Shown here piece by piece: positions 7,985 to 15,758 of a stretch of DNA of 64,000 nucleotides. The translations under genes and the position numbers were made by a program. This DNA is from Streptomyces echinatus (GTDB taxonomy: Bacteria; Actinomycetota; Actinomycetes; Streptomycetales; Streptomycetaceae). Location of the stretch: positions 186,001 through 250,000 of the forward strand of contig NZ_JACHJK010000004.1 of the NCBI RefSeq assembly GCF_014203595.1, read 5' to 3'. The notes below the pieces were generated by a model that saw nothing but the letters and a program-made list of their open reading frames with translations, was not told the DNA's origin and did not search any database. Within the stretch, counting starts at the first letter, position 1. Each line of letters opens with the position of its first letter.

Positions 7985-7994
7985 TCAGGCTCGT

Positions 7995-8034
7995 CCGTGA
8001 GGCCGTCCCCTTCCGAGGGGGCGGCCTCACGGCG
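7995..8034 (+). terminator. terminator after rpmG
   Basis: CCGTGAGGCCGTCCCC (7995-8010) pairs with GGGGGCGGCCTCACGG (8017-8032), with one bulged T. The sequence after it is CGTTTTCA. It separates rpmG from the MaoC pair. Confidence 0.75.
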
Positions 8035-8142
8035 TTTTCACCGGCTCGACGCCCCACCGTCGCCACTGGCCCCGGGCGCATCCCGTGGCCGGATTCCGGC
8101 TAATTTGGGGCCAGTACAGCAGACATCAGGAGGTGCCGGGCC

Positions 8143-8595
8143 ATGGCGCTCGACCAGTCCTTCGTGGGACGGACCTATCCGCCCACCGCGCCCTACGAGG
8201 TGGGCCGGGAGAAGATCCGCGAGTTCGCCGAGGCGGTGGGCGAGACCAACCCGGCGTACACGGACCCCGAGGCCGCCAAGGCGTTCGGCCACCCCGATGT
8301 GATCGCCCCGCCGACCTTCGTGTTCTCCATCACCTTCCGGGCCGCCGGACAGGTCATCGAGGACCCGCAGCTGGGGCTCGACTACAGCCGCGTGGTGCAC
8401 GGCGACCAGAAGTTCGCCTACGTCCGCCCGGTGCGCGCCGGCGACCGACTGACGGTCACCTCCACCATCGAGGGGATCAAGTCCCTCGCGGGCAACGACA
8501 TCCTGGACATCCGCGGCGAGGTGCACGACGAGGCGGGCGAGCATGTCGTGACCGCCTGGACCAAGCTCGTGGCCCGCGCGGCCGAGGAGGCGTGA
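8143..8595 (+). CDS. MaoC-type hotdog-fold protein, HadA-like subunit
   Basis: 150 residues, ATG preceded by a strong AGGAGGTG. It has the N-terminal MaoC-like hotdog fold, as in mycobacterial HadA (UPF0336): YEVGREKIREFAEAVGETNP, DVIAPPTFVFSITF, then KFAYVRPVRAGDRLTVTSTI. At the hydratase motif it reads ETNPAYTD, so the catalytic His is missing. This is expected for the stabilising, substrate-binding partner of a heterodimeric (3R)-hydroxyacyl-ACP or -CoA dehydratase. The next gene, seven bases on, encodes the catalytic partner. Streptomyces makes no mycolic acid, so the substrate here is open; it may be fatty acyl chains. Confidence 0.85.
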   Translation: MALDQSFVGRTYPPTAPYEVGREKIREFAEAVGETNPAYTDPEAAKAFGHPDVIAPPTFVFSITFRAAGQVIEDPQLGLDYSRVVHGDQKFAYVRPVRAGDRLTVTSTIEGIKSLAGNDILDIRGEVHDEAGEHVVTAWTKLVARAAEEA

Positions 8596-8602
8596 GGACC
8601 CG

Positions 8603-9031
8603 ATGACGGCGAAGATCACGTACGACGACGTCGAGGTCGGCACCGAGCTGCCGGCGCAGAGCTTCCCCGTGACGCGTGCCACGCTGGTGCGTTACGCGGG
8701 CGCCTCCGGCGACTTCAACCCGATCCACTGGAACGAGAAGTTCGCCAAGGAGGTGGGCCTGCCGGACGTCATCGCGCACGGCATGTTCACCATGGCCGAG
8801 GCGATCCGTGTGGTCACGGACTGGACCGGGGACCCCGGTGCGGTCGTGGAGTACGGCGTCCGCTTCACCAAGCCCGTCGTCGTCCCGAACGACGACCAGG
8901 GTGCCCTCGTCGAGGTCAGCGGCAAGGTCGCGGCCAAGCTGGACGACAACACCGTGCGGGTGGACCTCACGGCGACGAGCGCCGGCCAGAAGGTGCTGGG
9001 CATGTCCCGCGCGGTCGTACGACTGGCCTGA
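8603..9031 (+). CDS. MaoC-type dehydratase, HadB-like catalytic subunit
   Basis: 142 residues. It has the single hotdog fold with the intact hydratase signature: SGDFNPIHWNEKFAKEVGLP, where Asp and His are the catalytic pair, followed by DVIAHGMFTMAEAIRV. It should form a heterodimer with the product of the preceding gene, adding or removing water across the 2,3 bond of an acyl thioester. The two genes are seven bases apart and must be co-translated. In mycobacteria the same pair follows rpmG and precedes tRNA-Trp, secE and nusG; here unrelated genes separate it from secE, and no hadC is seen. Confidence 0.88.
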   Translation: MTAKITYDDVEVGTELPAQSFPVTRATLVRYAGASGDFNPIHWNEKFAKEVGLPDVIAHGMFTMAEAIRVVTDWTGDPGAVVEYGVRFTKPVVVPNDDQGALVEVSGKVAAKLDDNTVRVDLTATSAGQKVLGMSRAVVRLA

Positions 9032-9076
9032 CGGACGGGGCCGCACGGCCACGGACATGGGGCCGCGGAGTCACCG

Positions 9077-9115
9077 GTGTAAGGGGCGTCCTCTCTGGGA
9101 GGACGCCCCTTACAC
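9077..9115 (+). terminator. terminator after the MaoC pair
   Basis: A 17-bp perfect stem, GTGTAAGGGGCGTCCTC (9077-9093) with GAGGACGCCCCTTACAC (9099-9115), and a five-base loop. There is no T-run, as is common for Streptomyces terminators. Confidence 0.85.
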
Positions 9116-9140
9116 GTACCCCGCGCGGGAAGCCGCCTTG

Positions 9141-9168
9141 CTAAGTTAGTGATTGAGTACTAACTTAG
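9141..9168. promoter_or_regulatory. TetR operator upstream of its own gene
   Basis: A perfect inverted repeat, CTAAGTTAGT-N8-ACTAACTTAG. The core GTTAGT-N8-ACTAAC recurs before the adjacent exporter gene. It ends four bases before the regulator ATG, so a bound repressor would cover its promoter. TACTAA inside the right arm could be the -10 of a leaderless mRNA. Confidence 0.85.
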
Positions 9169-9172
9169 CCGC

Positions 9173-9742
9173 ATGGCCAGGATGAGTGCAGAAGAGCGGC
9201 GCGAGAGCGTCATCCGCGCGGCGATGGCCGAGTTCGCGCGCGGCGGGTACCACGGCACCTCCACCGAGGCGATCGCCAGACGGGTCGGGGTGTCACAGCC
9301 GTACCTCTTCCGCCTCTTCCCGGGCAAGAAGGCGATCTTCCTGGCGGCGGCGGAACGCTGCGTGGACGACACCATCCGGACCTTCGAGGAGGCGTCCGAG
9401 GGGCTGCGGGGCGAAGAGGCCCTGCACGCCATGGCGAACGCGTACACCACGGTCATCGTCGAACGGCCCGAGCGGCTGATGATGCAGATGCAGATGTACG
9501 TCGCGGTGTCGGCCGCCGAGGAGGAGGGCGACGTCGAGTTCGGCGAGTCCGTACGGGCCGGCTGGATGCGGCTGTGGGAAACGGTGCATCTGCCGCTCGG
9601 CGCGGACGTCGACGAGACGACCACCTTCCTGGCGTACGGAATGCTGATCAACTGCCTGGTGGCCATGGGCTTTCCGCCCGAGCACCGGGTGTGGGAGGGG
9701 CTCTATCCGTCGGCTCGGACGACGGGGCGCCTGGAGAAGTAG
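9173..9742 (+). CDS. TetR-family transcriptional repressor of the adjacent MFS operon
   Basis: 189 residues. The N-terminal helix-turn-helix is clear: EERRESVIRAAMAEFARGGY, then TSTEAIARRVGVSQPYLFRLFPGKKAIF, with recognition helix around VSQPYLFRLF. The C-terminal ligand domain is helical (residues 60-185), with a Met-rich segment RLMMQMQMYVAV. Palindromic sites of one type lie immediately before this gene and before the exporter, so it should repress both until a ligand, probably an exported drug, releases it. No Shine-Dalgarno lies between operator and ATG, so translation is likely leaderless; ATG 9182 is an alternative start. Confidence 0.9.
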   Translation: MARMSAEERRESVIRAAMAEFARGGYHGTSTEAIARRVGVSQPYLFRLFPGKKAIFLAAAERCVDDTIRTFEEASEGLRGEEALHAMANAYTTVIVERPERLMMQMQMYVAVSAAEEEGDVEFGESVRAGWMRLWETVHLPLGADVDETTTFLAYGMLINCLVAMGFPPEHRVWEGLYPSARTTGRLEK

Positions 9743-9783
9743 CGGGGGCTGGGCGGCGGTGACGCCTTCTCATGCCCACGGAA

Positions 9784-9803
9784 GTTAGTCATCAATAACT
9801 AAC
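9784..9803. promoter_or_regulatory. TetR operator upstream of the MFS exporter
   Basis: GTTAGT-N8-ACTAAC, the same core and spacing as the site at 9141-9168, ending 22 bases before the exporter ATG. It lies where the promoter must be, so binding would block the exporter operon. Confidence 0.85.
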
Positions 9804-9825
9804 CGAAGGTCATTCTGGGGGACCG

Positions 9826-11283
9826 ATGGCACAGCAGACAGCAACACCCGCCACCACATCGCGCGCGGGGGCCGTGTGGGCCCTCGCCATCACCAGCGTC
9901 GCCGGATTCATGGCGGCCCTGGACAACCTCGTCGTCACCACCGCCCTGCCCTCCATCCGCGAGGACCTCGGCGGGGCGCTGGACGACCTGGAGTGGACCG
10001 TGAGCGCCTACACGCTCACCTTCGCCGTCCTGCTGATGTTCGGCGCCGCGCTCGGCGACCGCTTCGGGCGCCGCCGTCTCTTCATCGCCGGACTCGCCGT
10101 GTTCACCGGTGCCTCCGCCGCCGCGGCCATGGCCCCCGGCATCGGCTCCCTGATCGCCGCCCGCGCGGTCCAGGGCGCCGGCGCGGCCGTGATGATGCCG
10201 CTCACCCTCACCCTGCTGACCGCGGCCGTCCCCGCGGCCAGGCGGGGGATGGTCTACGGCATCTGGGGCGCCGTCAACGGGCTCGCCGTCGCCTCCGGAC
10301 CGCTGATCGGGGGCAGCCTCACCGAACACGCCTCCTGGCACTGGATCTTCTGGCTGAACGTCCCGCTCGGCCTGGTCACCCTGCCCCTCGCCCGGCTGCG
10401 ACTCGCCGAGTCCCACGGCACCGTCGCCCGGCTCGACATCCCCGGCACCCTGCTCGCCAGCGGCGGTCTCTTCGGGATCGTGTACGGCCTGGTCCGCGGG
10501 CCCGCCGACGGCTGGACCGACGCCGTGGTGCTGACCGCGCTGATCGCGGGCGGAGCGCTGCTGACGGGCTTCGTCCTCTACAGCTCCCGCGCCGCCGCCC
10601 CCATGCTGCCGATGCGACTGTTCCGCTCCCGCGCCTTCGCCGGGATCAACGCGGCCAGCCTGCTGATGTTCGTCGGGATGTTCGGCTCGATCTTCCTGCT
10701 CAGCCAGTACATGCAGGGCGTCCTCGGCTACTCGCCCACCGAGGCGGGGCTCAGGATGCTGCCGTGGACCGGCATGCCGATGCTCGTCGCGCCCGTCGCC
10801 GGCATCCTCTCCGACCGCATCGGGGGCCGCCCGGTCGTCGCCGCGGGCCTCTTCCTGCAGGCGGCCGGCCTCGGCTACATGGCCTGGGTGGCCACCGCGG
10901 ACGCCTCCTACGCCGTCCAGCTGCCCGCCCTGATCATCAGCGGCATCGGCATGGCCCTGTACTTCGCACCGGCCGCCAACCTGGTCATGTCCAGCGTCCG
11001 CCCGCAGGAGCAGGGCATCGCCTCCGGCGCGAACAACGCACTGCGCGAGGTGGGCGGCGCGCTCGGCATCGCGGTCATGTCCTCGATCTTCTCCGCGCGG
11101 GGCGGCTACGAGTCCGCGCAGAACTTCGTGGACGGCCTGCGGCCGGCCCTGGTCACCGGCTCGGTGGTGGTCGCCCTCGCCGCGGCCGCGGCCCTGGTGA
11201 TCCCCGCCCGCCGCAGCGCGGGCCGGGCCGCCACGGCGGCCGGACAGGCACCCGCACCGGTCCTCGAAACCACCGCTCGCTGA
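9826..11283 (+). CDS. MFS multidrug exporter, DHA2 (14-TM) family
   Basis: 485 residues, ATG preceded by GGGGGACC. It is a drug:H+ antiporter with about 14 membrane helices. TM1 carries the DHA motif LDNLVVTTALPSIREDL. Motif A after TM2 is GDRFGRRRLFIAGL, and WHWIFWLNVPLGLV is the usual TM6 signature. In the C-terminal half, GYSPTEAGLRMLPW and SDRIGGRPVVAAG repeat the pattern. The protein sits in the plasma membrane and exports small amphiphilic compounds; substrates cannot be read from the sequence. The preceding TetR gene and the shared operator suggest induction by the substrate. A small monooxygenase-like gene follows at 29 bases, probably in the same operon. Confidence 0.92.
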   Translation: MAQQTATPATTSRAGAVWALAITSVAGFMAALDNLVVTTALPSIREDLGGALDDLEWTVSAYTLTFAVLLMFGAALGDRFGRRRLFIAGLAVFTGASAAAAMAPGIGSLIAARAVQGAGAAVMMPLTLTLLTAAVPAARRGMVYGIWGAVNGLAVASGPLIGGSLTEHASWHWIFWLNVPLGLVTLPLARLRLAESHGTVARLDIPGTLLASGGLFGIVYGLVRGPADGWTDAVVLTALIAGGALLTGFVLYSSRAAAPMLPMRLFRSRAFAGINAASLLMFVGMFGSIFLLSQYMQGVLGYSPTEAGLRMLPWTGMPMLVAPVAGILSDRIGGRPVVAAGLFLQAAGLGYMAWVATADASYAVQLPALIISGIGMALYFAPAANLVMSSVRPQEQGIASGANNALREVGGALGIAVMSSIFSARGGYESAQNFVDGLRPALVTGSVVVALAAAAALVIPARRSAGRAATAAGQAPAPVLETTAR

Positions 11284-11312
11284 CCCGCGCCGACCCACGC
11301 AAGGAGCCCGCG

Positions 11313-11693
11313 ATGCCCACCCTGCCCTGGACCGCGCCGAACACCCCGCCGCCCGGCACCGAGGTGCACGTCTTCGCCTCCCGCTTCGAGACCCGCACCC
11401 TGTGGGGCGCCCTCCGCTTCCTCGCCCGCACACCGGCCGTATGGCGACAGGTCGGCCGCGCCCCGGGCTGCTACGGCGCCACCCTCCGGGCGCGGCCCCT
11501 GCGGCGGACCTTCTGGACCCTGTCCGCCTGGGAGTCCGCCGAGGCGCTGAAGGAGTTCGCGCGCTCCGGCGCCCACCGGCCCACCTCCCGTTCCCTGGCC
11601 GCCCAGATGCACTCCGCCAGGTTCGCCGGCTGGCAGGCCACCGCCGAGGACCTGCCGGTGAGCTGGGAGGACGTGGTACGGCGGCTCACCTAG
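11313..11693 (+). CDS. small monooxygenase-like / DUF3291-like protein
   Basis: 126 residues, ATG preceded by AAGGAG. The sequence has the pattern of dimeric alpha-beta barrel proteins: EVHVFASRFETRTLWGAL (strand and helix), GCYGATLRARPLRRTFWTLSAWES (two strands), then an alpha helix ALKEFARSGAHR. The segment FWTLSAWES resembles the family motif of antibiotic biosynthesis monooxygenase and spheroidene-monooxygenase-like proteins. It may modify or bind the compound handled by the upstream exporter. Assignment to a precise family is uncertain. Confidence 0.7.
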   Translation: MPTLPWTAPNTPPPGTEVHVFASRFETRTLWGALRFLARTPAVWRQVGRAPGCYGATLRARPLRRTFWTLSAWESAEALKEFARSGAHRPTSRSLAAQMHSARFAGWQATAEDLPVSWEDVVRRLT

Positions 11694-11710
11694 CCGCGGG
11701 CCGACAGATC

Positions 11711-11761
11711 GCGCACGCGCGCGTGGACCGGCGTGAGCCGTCGATCCACGCGCGCGTGCGC
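11711..11761 (+). terminator. long hairpin ending the exporter operon
   Basis: Arms of 17 bases, GCGCACGCGCGCGTGGA (11711-11727) and TCCACGCGCGCGTGCGC (11745-11761), with a 17-base loop that itself holds CGGC-GTGA-GCCG. The arms are alternating purine/pyrimidine. It lies 17 bases after the last gene of the operon. Confidence 0.8.
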
Positions 11762-12065
11762 GTCAGCACCGGTCGGCCGACAGCCACCGCGCGTACCGCC
11801 GGCCGACGGCTCCCGTTCCCACCGACAGCGGCCGACAGCCCCCGCATCGGTCACCAGCGGTCACCGAGCGTCACCGAATCCGGCATCGACGGCTTCGGCT
11901 CCGCCACCAACGGTCACCGGCTCTCCTCGCAGGCGCGCGTCCGCTCCCGGCAGTCAAGCCGCACAAGCCCCGCCCGGAGCACCGAGAGGGCGGCCGGGAG
12001 GCCCTCGCGGGTGTCTCCGGCCGGCCGGGGCCGTTCGTGTGTGCGGGGCTGTCGTAGGTGTCTCG
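11762..12065. other. intergenic region upstream of murB
   Basis: About 300 bases between the operon terminator and the murB promoter. GGTCACCG/GGTCACCGAG repeats occur around 11850-11925 (CGGTCACC, GCGTCACC, CGGTCACC). No coding region is supported. Confidence 0.45.
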
Positions 12066-12078
12066 TAGTCTTGGGCCC

Positions 12079-13134
12079 GTGCAGGTACTCCACGACGCCC
12101 CCCTTGCCCCGCTGACCACCTTCCGGCTGGGCGGTCCCGCGACGCGGCTGGTGACCGCCACGACCGACGCCGAGGTGATCGCCGCGGTCCGCGAGGCCGA
12201 CGACAGCGGCACCCCGCTGTTGCTCATCGGCGGCGGATCGAACCTGGTCATCGGCGACAAGGGCTTCGACGGCACCGCCCTGCGCATCGCCACACGCGGT
12301 GTGGAACTGCGCGGCACGACCCTGGAGCTGGCGGCCGGCGAGGTGTGGACCGACGCCGTCGCCCGCACCGTGGAGGCCGGGCTCGCCGGGGTCGAGTGCC
12401 TGGCCGGCATCCCCGGATCCGCGGGCGCCACACCGATCCAGAACGTCGGTGCCTACGGGCAGGAGGTCTCGTCGACGATCACGGAAGTGATCGCCTACGA
12501 CCGGCGGGCCGGCGAGACGGTCACGCTGACGAACGAGGAGTGCGCGTTCTCGTACCGCCACAGCCGCTTCAAGGCCGACCCCGAGCGCTATGTCGTGCTG
12601 CGGGTCCGTTTCGAGCTGGAGGACGCGGGCGGGCTGTCCGCGCCGGTCAAGTATGCCGAGGCGGCCCGCGCGCTCGGCGTGGAGCCCGGCGACCGGGTGC
12701 CGCTGGCCGACGCCCGCGCGACCGTGCTCAAGCTGCGCGCCGGGAAGGGCATGGTGCTGGACCCCGAGGACCACGACAGCTGGTCGGCCGGTTCCTTCTT
12801 CACCAATCCGATCCTCACCGCCGAGCAGTTCGCCGCGTTCCACGCGCGCGTGCGCGAGCGGCTGGGCGACGGCGTCGAGCCGCCCGCCTACCCGGCGGGG
12901 GAGGGCCGCACGAAGACGTCCGCGGCCTGGCTGATCGACAAGGCGGGCTTCACCAAGGGCTACGGCACCGGCCCCGCCCGCATCTCCACCAAGCACACCC
13001 TCGCCCTCACCAACCGGGGCGATGCCACCACCGAGGACCTGCTGGCTCTCGCCCGCGAGGTGGTCGCCGGCGTCCGCGAGGCCTTCGGCGTCACCTTGGT
13101 CAACGAGCCGGTGACCGTGGGCGTGAGCCTGTAG
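12079..13134 (+). CDS. murB: UDP-N-acetylenolpyruvoylglucosamine reductase
   Basis: 351 residues. It is the FAD enzyme that reduces enolpyruvyl-UDP-GlcNAc to UDP-MurNAc with NADPH in the cytoplasm. The FAD domain begins at PLTTFRLGG and has LLIGGGSNLVIGD and GIPGSAGATPIQNVGAYGQE. SYRHSRFK carries the substrate Arg, SAGSFFTNPI the catalytic Ser proton donor, and TLVNEPVTVG the C-terminal Glu. GTG 12079 is preferred over the GTG at 12058: TAGTCT at 12066-12071 ends seven bases before it and there is no Shine-Dalgarno, so the mRNA is probably leaderless. It is monocistronic. Confidence 0.93.
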   Translation: MQVLHDAPLAPLTTFRLGGPATRLVTATTDAEVIAAVREADDSGTPLLLIGGGSNLVIGDKGFDGTALRIATRGVELRGTTLELAAGEVWTDAVARTVEAGLAGVECLAGIPGSAGATPIQNVGAYGQEVSSTITEVIAYDRRAGETVTLTNEECAFSYRHSRFKADPERYVVLRVRFELEDAGGLSAPVKYAEAARALGVEPGDRVPLADARATVLKLRAGKGMVLDPEDHDSWSAGSFFTNPILTAEQFAAFHARVRERLGDGVEPPAYPAGEGRTKTSAAWLIDKAGFTKGYGTGPARISTKHTLALTNRGDATTEDLLALAREVVAGVREAFGVTLVNEPVTVGVSL

Positions 13135-13224
13135 CCGGGCCGAGCTGGGTCGGGCCGGTTTCGGCGGGTAGGCCCGCGACCCTCACCTCGGGCGAGGACG
13201 CGCCGGGCCCGGGCCCGGGCCGGC

Positions 13225-13857
13225 TCAGTAGGCGACTCCCACCCCCTGCTTCAGCGTCTCCTCGGCGTCGATCATCGAGAGCATCGCGTGCGCGACGTCC
13301 GCGCGCGCGATGAAGCGGCCCTTGGGCGGGAAGCCGCCGACCACCGTGCGGTAGCGGCCGGTGAGCGGCTTGTCCCGCAGGCGCGGCGGCCGTACCGACG
13401 TCCAGTCCGTGCCGCTGCGGGCCAGCTCGGCCTCCATATCGCGCAGGTCGGCGTAGACGTCCTTGAGGATCGCCGACACCAGGCCCCGCATCCCGCGGTC
13501 CAGGGCGCCGTCGTCCGCCGGGGAAGGCCCGACCGGGCCGGCGCTGACCACCAGCAGCCGGCGCACGCCCTCCGCCTCCATGGCGGCCAGGACCGTACGG
13601 GTCAGCCGGGCGGCCACCCCGGCGTCCTTGCGGCCGCGTGCGCCCAGCCCGGACAGGACGGCGTGCCGGCCCCGGACGGCGGCCCGCAGCTCCTCCGGGC
13701 CGGCCAGATCGCTGTGCACGACCTCGAGGCGATCACCGGTGACACCGAGCCGGGCCGGGTCCCGTACGACCGCCGTCACCTCGTGCCCGGCGTCCAGCGC
13801 CTGGCGGACCAGCTCCCGGCCGATTCCCCCGGTGGCACCGAAAACAGTCAGCTTCAT
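13225..13857 (-). CDS. NAD(P)H-binding atypical SDR (NmrA/YwnB-like)
   Basis: 210 residues starting MKLTVFGATGGIGRELVRQA, with GATGGIG as the nucleotide-binding loop. Other conserved parts are ALDAGHEVTAVVRDP, AVLSGLGARG, RRLLVVSAGPVG and DWTSVRPPRLRDK, and the ending DVAHAMLSMID. It is a cytoplasmic putative oxidoreductase or isoflavone-reductase-like protein of unknown substrate. The start was set at the ATG after GGGGGAGA, because earlier codons run into the operator sites. It is divergent from a TetR gene with two palindromes between them, so it is most likely the regulated target. A second protein of the same group lies at 5037-5693. Confidence 0.85.
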   Translation of the reverse strand: MKLTVFGATGGIGRELVRQALDAGHEVTAVVRDPARLGVTGDRLEVVHSDLAGPEELRAAVRGRHAVLSGLGARGRKDAGVAARLTRTVLAAMEAEGVRRLLVVSAGPVGPSPADDGALDRGMRGLVSAILKDVYADLRDMEAELARSGTDWTSVRPPRLRDKPLTGRYRTVVGGFPPKGRFIARADVAHAMLSMIDAEETLKQGVGVAY

Positions 13858-13878
13858 CGTCTCCCCCTGCTCCGAAAG

Positions 13879-13904
13879 AGTGGGTGAGTACTCACTCACC
13901 CACT
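13879..13904. promoter_or_regulatory. TetR operator 1 in the divergent SDR/TetR promoter
   Basis: AGTGGGTGAGT-N4-ACTCACCCACT, with a perfect inner palindrome GTGAGTACTCAC. It lies 21 bases upstream of the SDR start on the minus strand. Confidence 0.85.
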
Positions 13905-13914
13905 GCCCTCCTAG

Positions 13915-13936
13915 AGTGGGTAAGCACTTACCCACT
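13915..13936. promoter_or_regulatory. TetR operator 2 in the divergent SDR/TetR promoter
   Basis: AGTGGGTAAG-CA-CTTACCCACT, sharing the AGTGGGT outer halves with operator 1. The centres are about 34 bp apart, so both dimers would lie on a similar face of the helix. It ends 24 bases before the regulator ATG. Confidence 0.85.
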
Positions 13937-13960
13937 CGTCAAGAGCCGAGAAGGAGCCCC

Positions 13961-14572
13961 ATGGAGACGAAGCCGACGCGTGTCCGCATCCTCGACGCCG
14001 CCCACGAGCTGATGCTCACCGTCGGACTCGCCCGCGCCACCACCAAGGAGATCGCCCGCGCGGCCGGCTGCTCCGAAGCGGCCCTGTACAAGCACTTCGA
14101 CAGCAAGGAAGAGCTGTTCGTACGGGTCCTCACCGAACGCCTGCCCCGGCTCACCCCGCTGCTCGGCGGTCTCGCCGCCGAACCGGGCCGGGGCACCCTG
14201 GAGGAGAACCTCACCGAGATCGCCCGCCAGGCCGCCCTCTTCTACGAGCAGAGCTTCCCGATCGCCGCCTCGCTGTACGCCGAGACCCAGCTCAAGCGGC
14301 GCCATGACGACGCCCTGCGCACCCTCGGCGCCGGCCCGCATCTGCCCATCCAGGGCCTGGACGCCTACCTCCGCGCCGAACAGGCCGCGGGCCGGGTCCG
14401 GGCCGGTGCCGACACCTACGCCGCCGCGTCCCTCCTCCTCGGCGCCTGCGCCCAGCGCGCGTTCGCCTACGACGCCACCGACAGCGGTGAACGTCCGGCG
14501 GTCGACGAGTTCGCCGCCCGGCTGGCGAAGACCCTGCTGGGCGGGATCTCCGTCGCGGAGCCCGCCGTGTGA
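13961..14572 (+). CDS. TetR-family repressor controlling the divergent SDR gene
   Basis: 203 residues, ATG after AAGGAG. The DNA-binding domain is METKPTRVRILDAAHELMLT, TTKEIARAAGCSEAALYKHF, DSKEELFVRVL. The recognition helix (CSEAALYKHF) is typical. The C-terminal helical domain (residues 60-200) includes QAALFYEQSFPIAASLYAET and YAAASLLLGACAQRAFAY, as in many TetR_C regulators. The two AGTGGGT palindromes between this gene and the SDR gene are its likely sites, giving autorepression and control of the SDR. The ligand is unknown. Confidence 0.9.
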   Translation: METKPTRVRILDAAHELMLTVGLARATTKEIARAAGCSEAALYKHFDSKEELFVRVLTERLPRLTPLLGGLAAEPGRGTLEENLTEIARQAALFYEQSFPIAASLYAETQLKRRHDDALRTLGAGPHLPIQGLDAYLRAEQAAGRVRAGADTYAAASLLLGACAQRAFAYDATDSGERPAVDEFAARLAKTLLGGISVAEPAV

Positions 14573-14574
14573 CG

Positions 14575-15615
14575 TCAGGCGGCCGGGCGCGTCAGCCAGT
14601 CGTCCACGCCGGCCAGCAGCCGCGCCCTGACCTCCTCCGGCGCGGCCGAGCCCCGCACAGACTGCCGGGCCAGCTCCGCGAGCTCGGCGTCCGAGAAACC
14701 GTGGGAGTGGCGGGCGATCTCGTACTGGGCGGCCAGCCGGGAGCCGAACAGCAGCGGGTCGTCGGCGCCCAGGGCCATCGGCACGCCCGCCTCGAAGAAG
14801 GTGCGCAGCGGCACGTCCTCCGGCTTCTCGTACACGCCGAGCGCGACGTTCGAGGCCGGGCACACCTCGCAGGTCACGCCCCGGTCCGCCAGCCGCTTCA
14901 GCAGCCGCGGGTCCTCGGCCGCCCGCACCCCGTGCCCGATCCGCGTGGCGTGCAGGTCGTCCAGGCAGTCCCGGACCGACGCCGGGCCGGTCAGCTCGCC
15001 CCCGTGGGGGGCCGACAGCAGACCGCCGTCCCGCGCGATGTGGAAGGCCCGGTCGAAGTCCCGCGCCATGCCCCGCCGCTCGTCGTTGGAGAGACCGAAG
15101 CCGACCACGCCCCGGTCCGCGTACCGCACCGCCAGCCGGGCCAGCGTGCGCGCGTCCAGAGGATGCTTCATCCGGTTCGCGGCGACCAGGACGCGCATGC
15201 CGAGGCCGGTCTCCCGCGACGTCGTGTCGACCGCGTCCAGGATGATCTCCAGGGCCGGGATCAGACCGCCCAGCCGCGGCGCGTACGACGTCGGGTCCAC
15301 CTGGATCTCCAGCCAGCCCGAGCCGTCCCTCAGGTCCTCCTCGGCGGCCTCCCGGACCAGCCGCTGGATGTCCTCCGGCTCGCGCAGGCAGGAGCGCGCC
15401 GCGTCGTACAGCCGCTGGAAACGGAACCAGCCCCGCTCGTCCGTGGCGCGCAGCCGGGGAGGTTCGCCACTGGTGAGGGCGTCCGTCAGCGCCTCGGGCA
15501 GGCGTACGCCGTACTTGTCGGCCAGCTCCAGGACGGTGGCCGGCCGCATCGAGCCGGTGAAGTGCAGGTGCAGATGGGCTTTCGGCAGCTCGGAAAGGTC
15601 ACGTACACGCTCCAT
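14575..15615 (-). CDS. adenosine deaminase family protein
   Basis: 346 residues. It is a metal-dependent TIM barrel that deaminates adenosine, deoxyadenosine or a related aminopurine nucleoside. The key regions are present: LPKAHLHLHFTGSMRP (first metal His pair), VGFGLSNDERRG, LLSAPHGGELTG (third His and catalytic Glu), ATRIGHGVRA (catalytic His), CPASNVALGVY and MALGADDPLLFG (Asp pair). The residue after the His pair is Thr instead of the usual Asp, a variant of this actinobacterial branch, so substrate preference may differ. The start at 15615 is preceded by AGGATCCTGGG. It converges with the TetR gene: the two stop codons are almost back to back. Confidence 0.88.
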   Translation of the reverse strand: MERVRDLSELPKAHLHLHFTGSMRPATVLELADKYGVRLPEALTDALTSGEPPRLRATDERGWFRFQRLYDAARSCLREPEDIQRLVREAAEEDLRDGSGWLEIQVDPTSYAPRLGGLIPALEIILDAVDTTSRETGLGMRVLVAANRMKHPLDARTLARLAVRYADRGVVGFGLSNDERRGMARDFDRAFHIARDGGLLSAPHGGELTGPASVRDCLDDLHATRIGHGVRAAEDPRLLKRLADRGVTCEVCPASNVALGVYEKPEDVPLRTFFEAGVPMALGADDPLLFGSRLAAQYEIARHSHGFSDAELAELARQSVRGSAAPEEVRARLLAGVDDWLTRPAA

Positions 15616-15688
15616 CCCAGGATCCTGCCGTACGCACCCGCCCCACCGGTAGCCGTTTCCCCGTACGTGGTCTTGCTCGCACACAGAA

Positions 15689-15720
15689 GCGGGCCGCCTC
15701 CCCGAAGGGAAACGGCCCGC
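15689..15720 (-). terminator. terminator after the aminotransferase gene
   Basis: GCGGGCCG (15689-15696) pairs with CGGCCCGC (15713-15720), with an inner TCCC/GGGA stem. It lies between the minus-strand aminotransferase stop and the adenosine deaminase start and would separate the two transcripts. Confidence 0.7.
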
Positions 15721-15758
15721 ACGCGCGCGTGGAACTCCGGGAACGCCGGGAACGCGGA

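Noticed and set aside
12058..12078. GTG 12058 as the murB start
   Set aside because: A good -10 box (TAGTCT) lies inside the added codons, and the family N-terminus begins at the GTG 12079.
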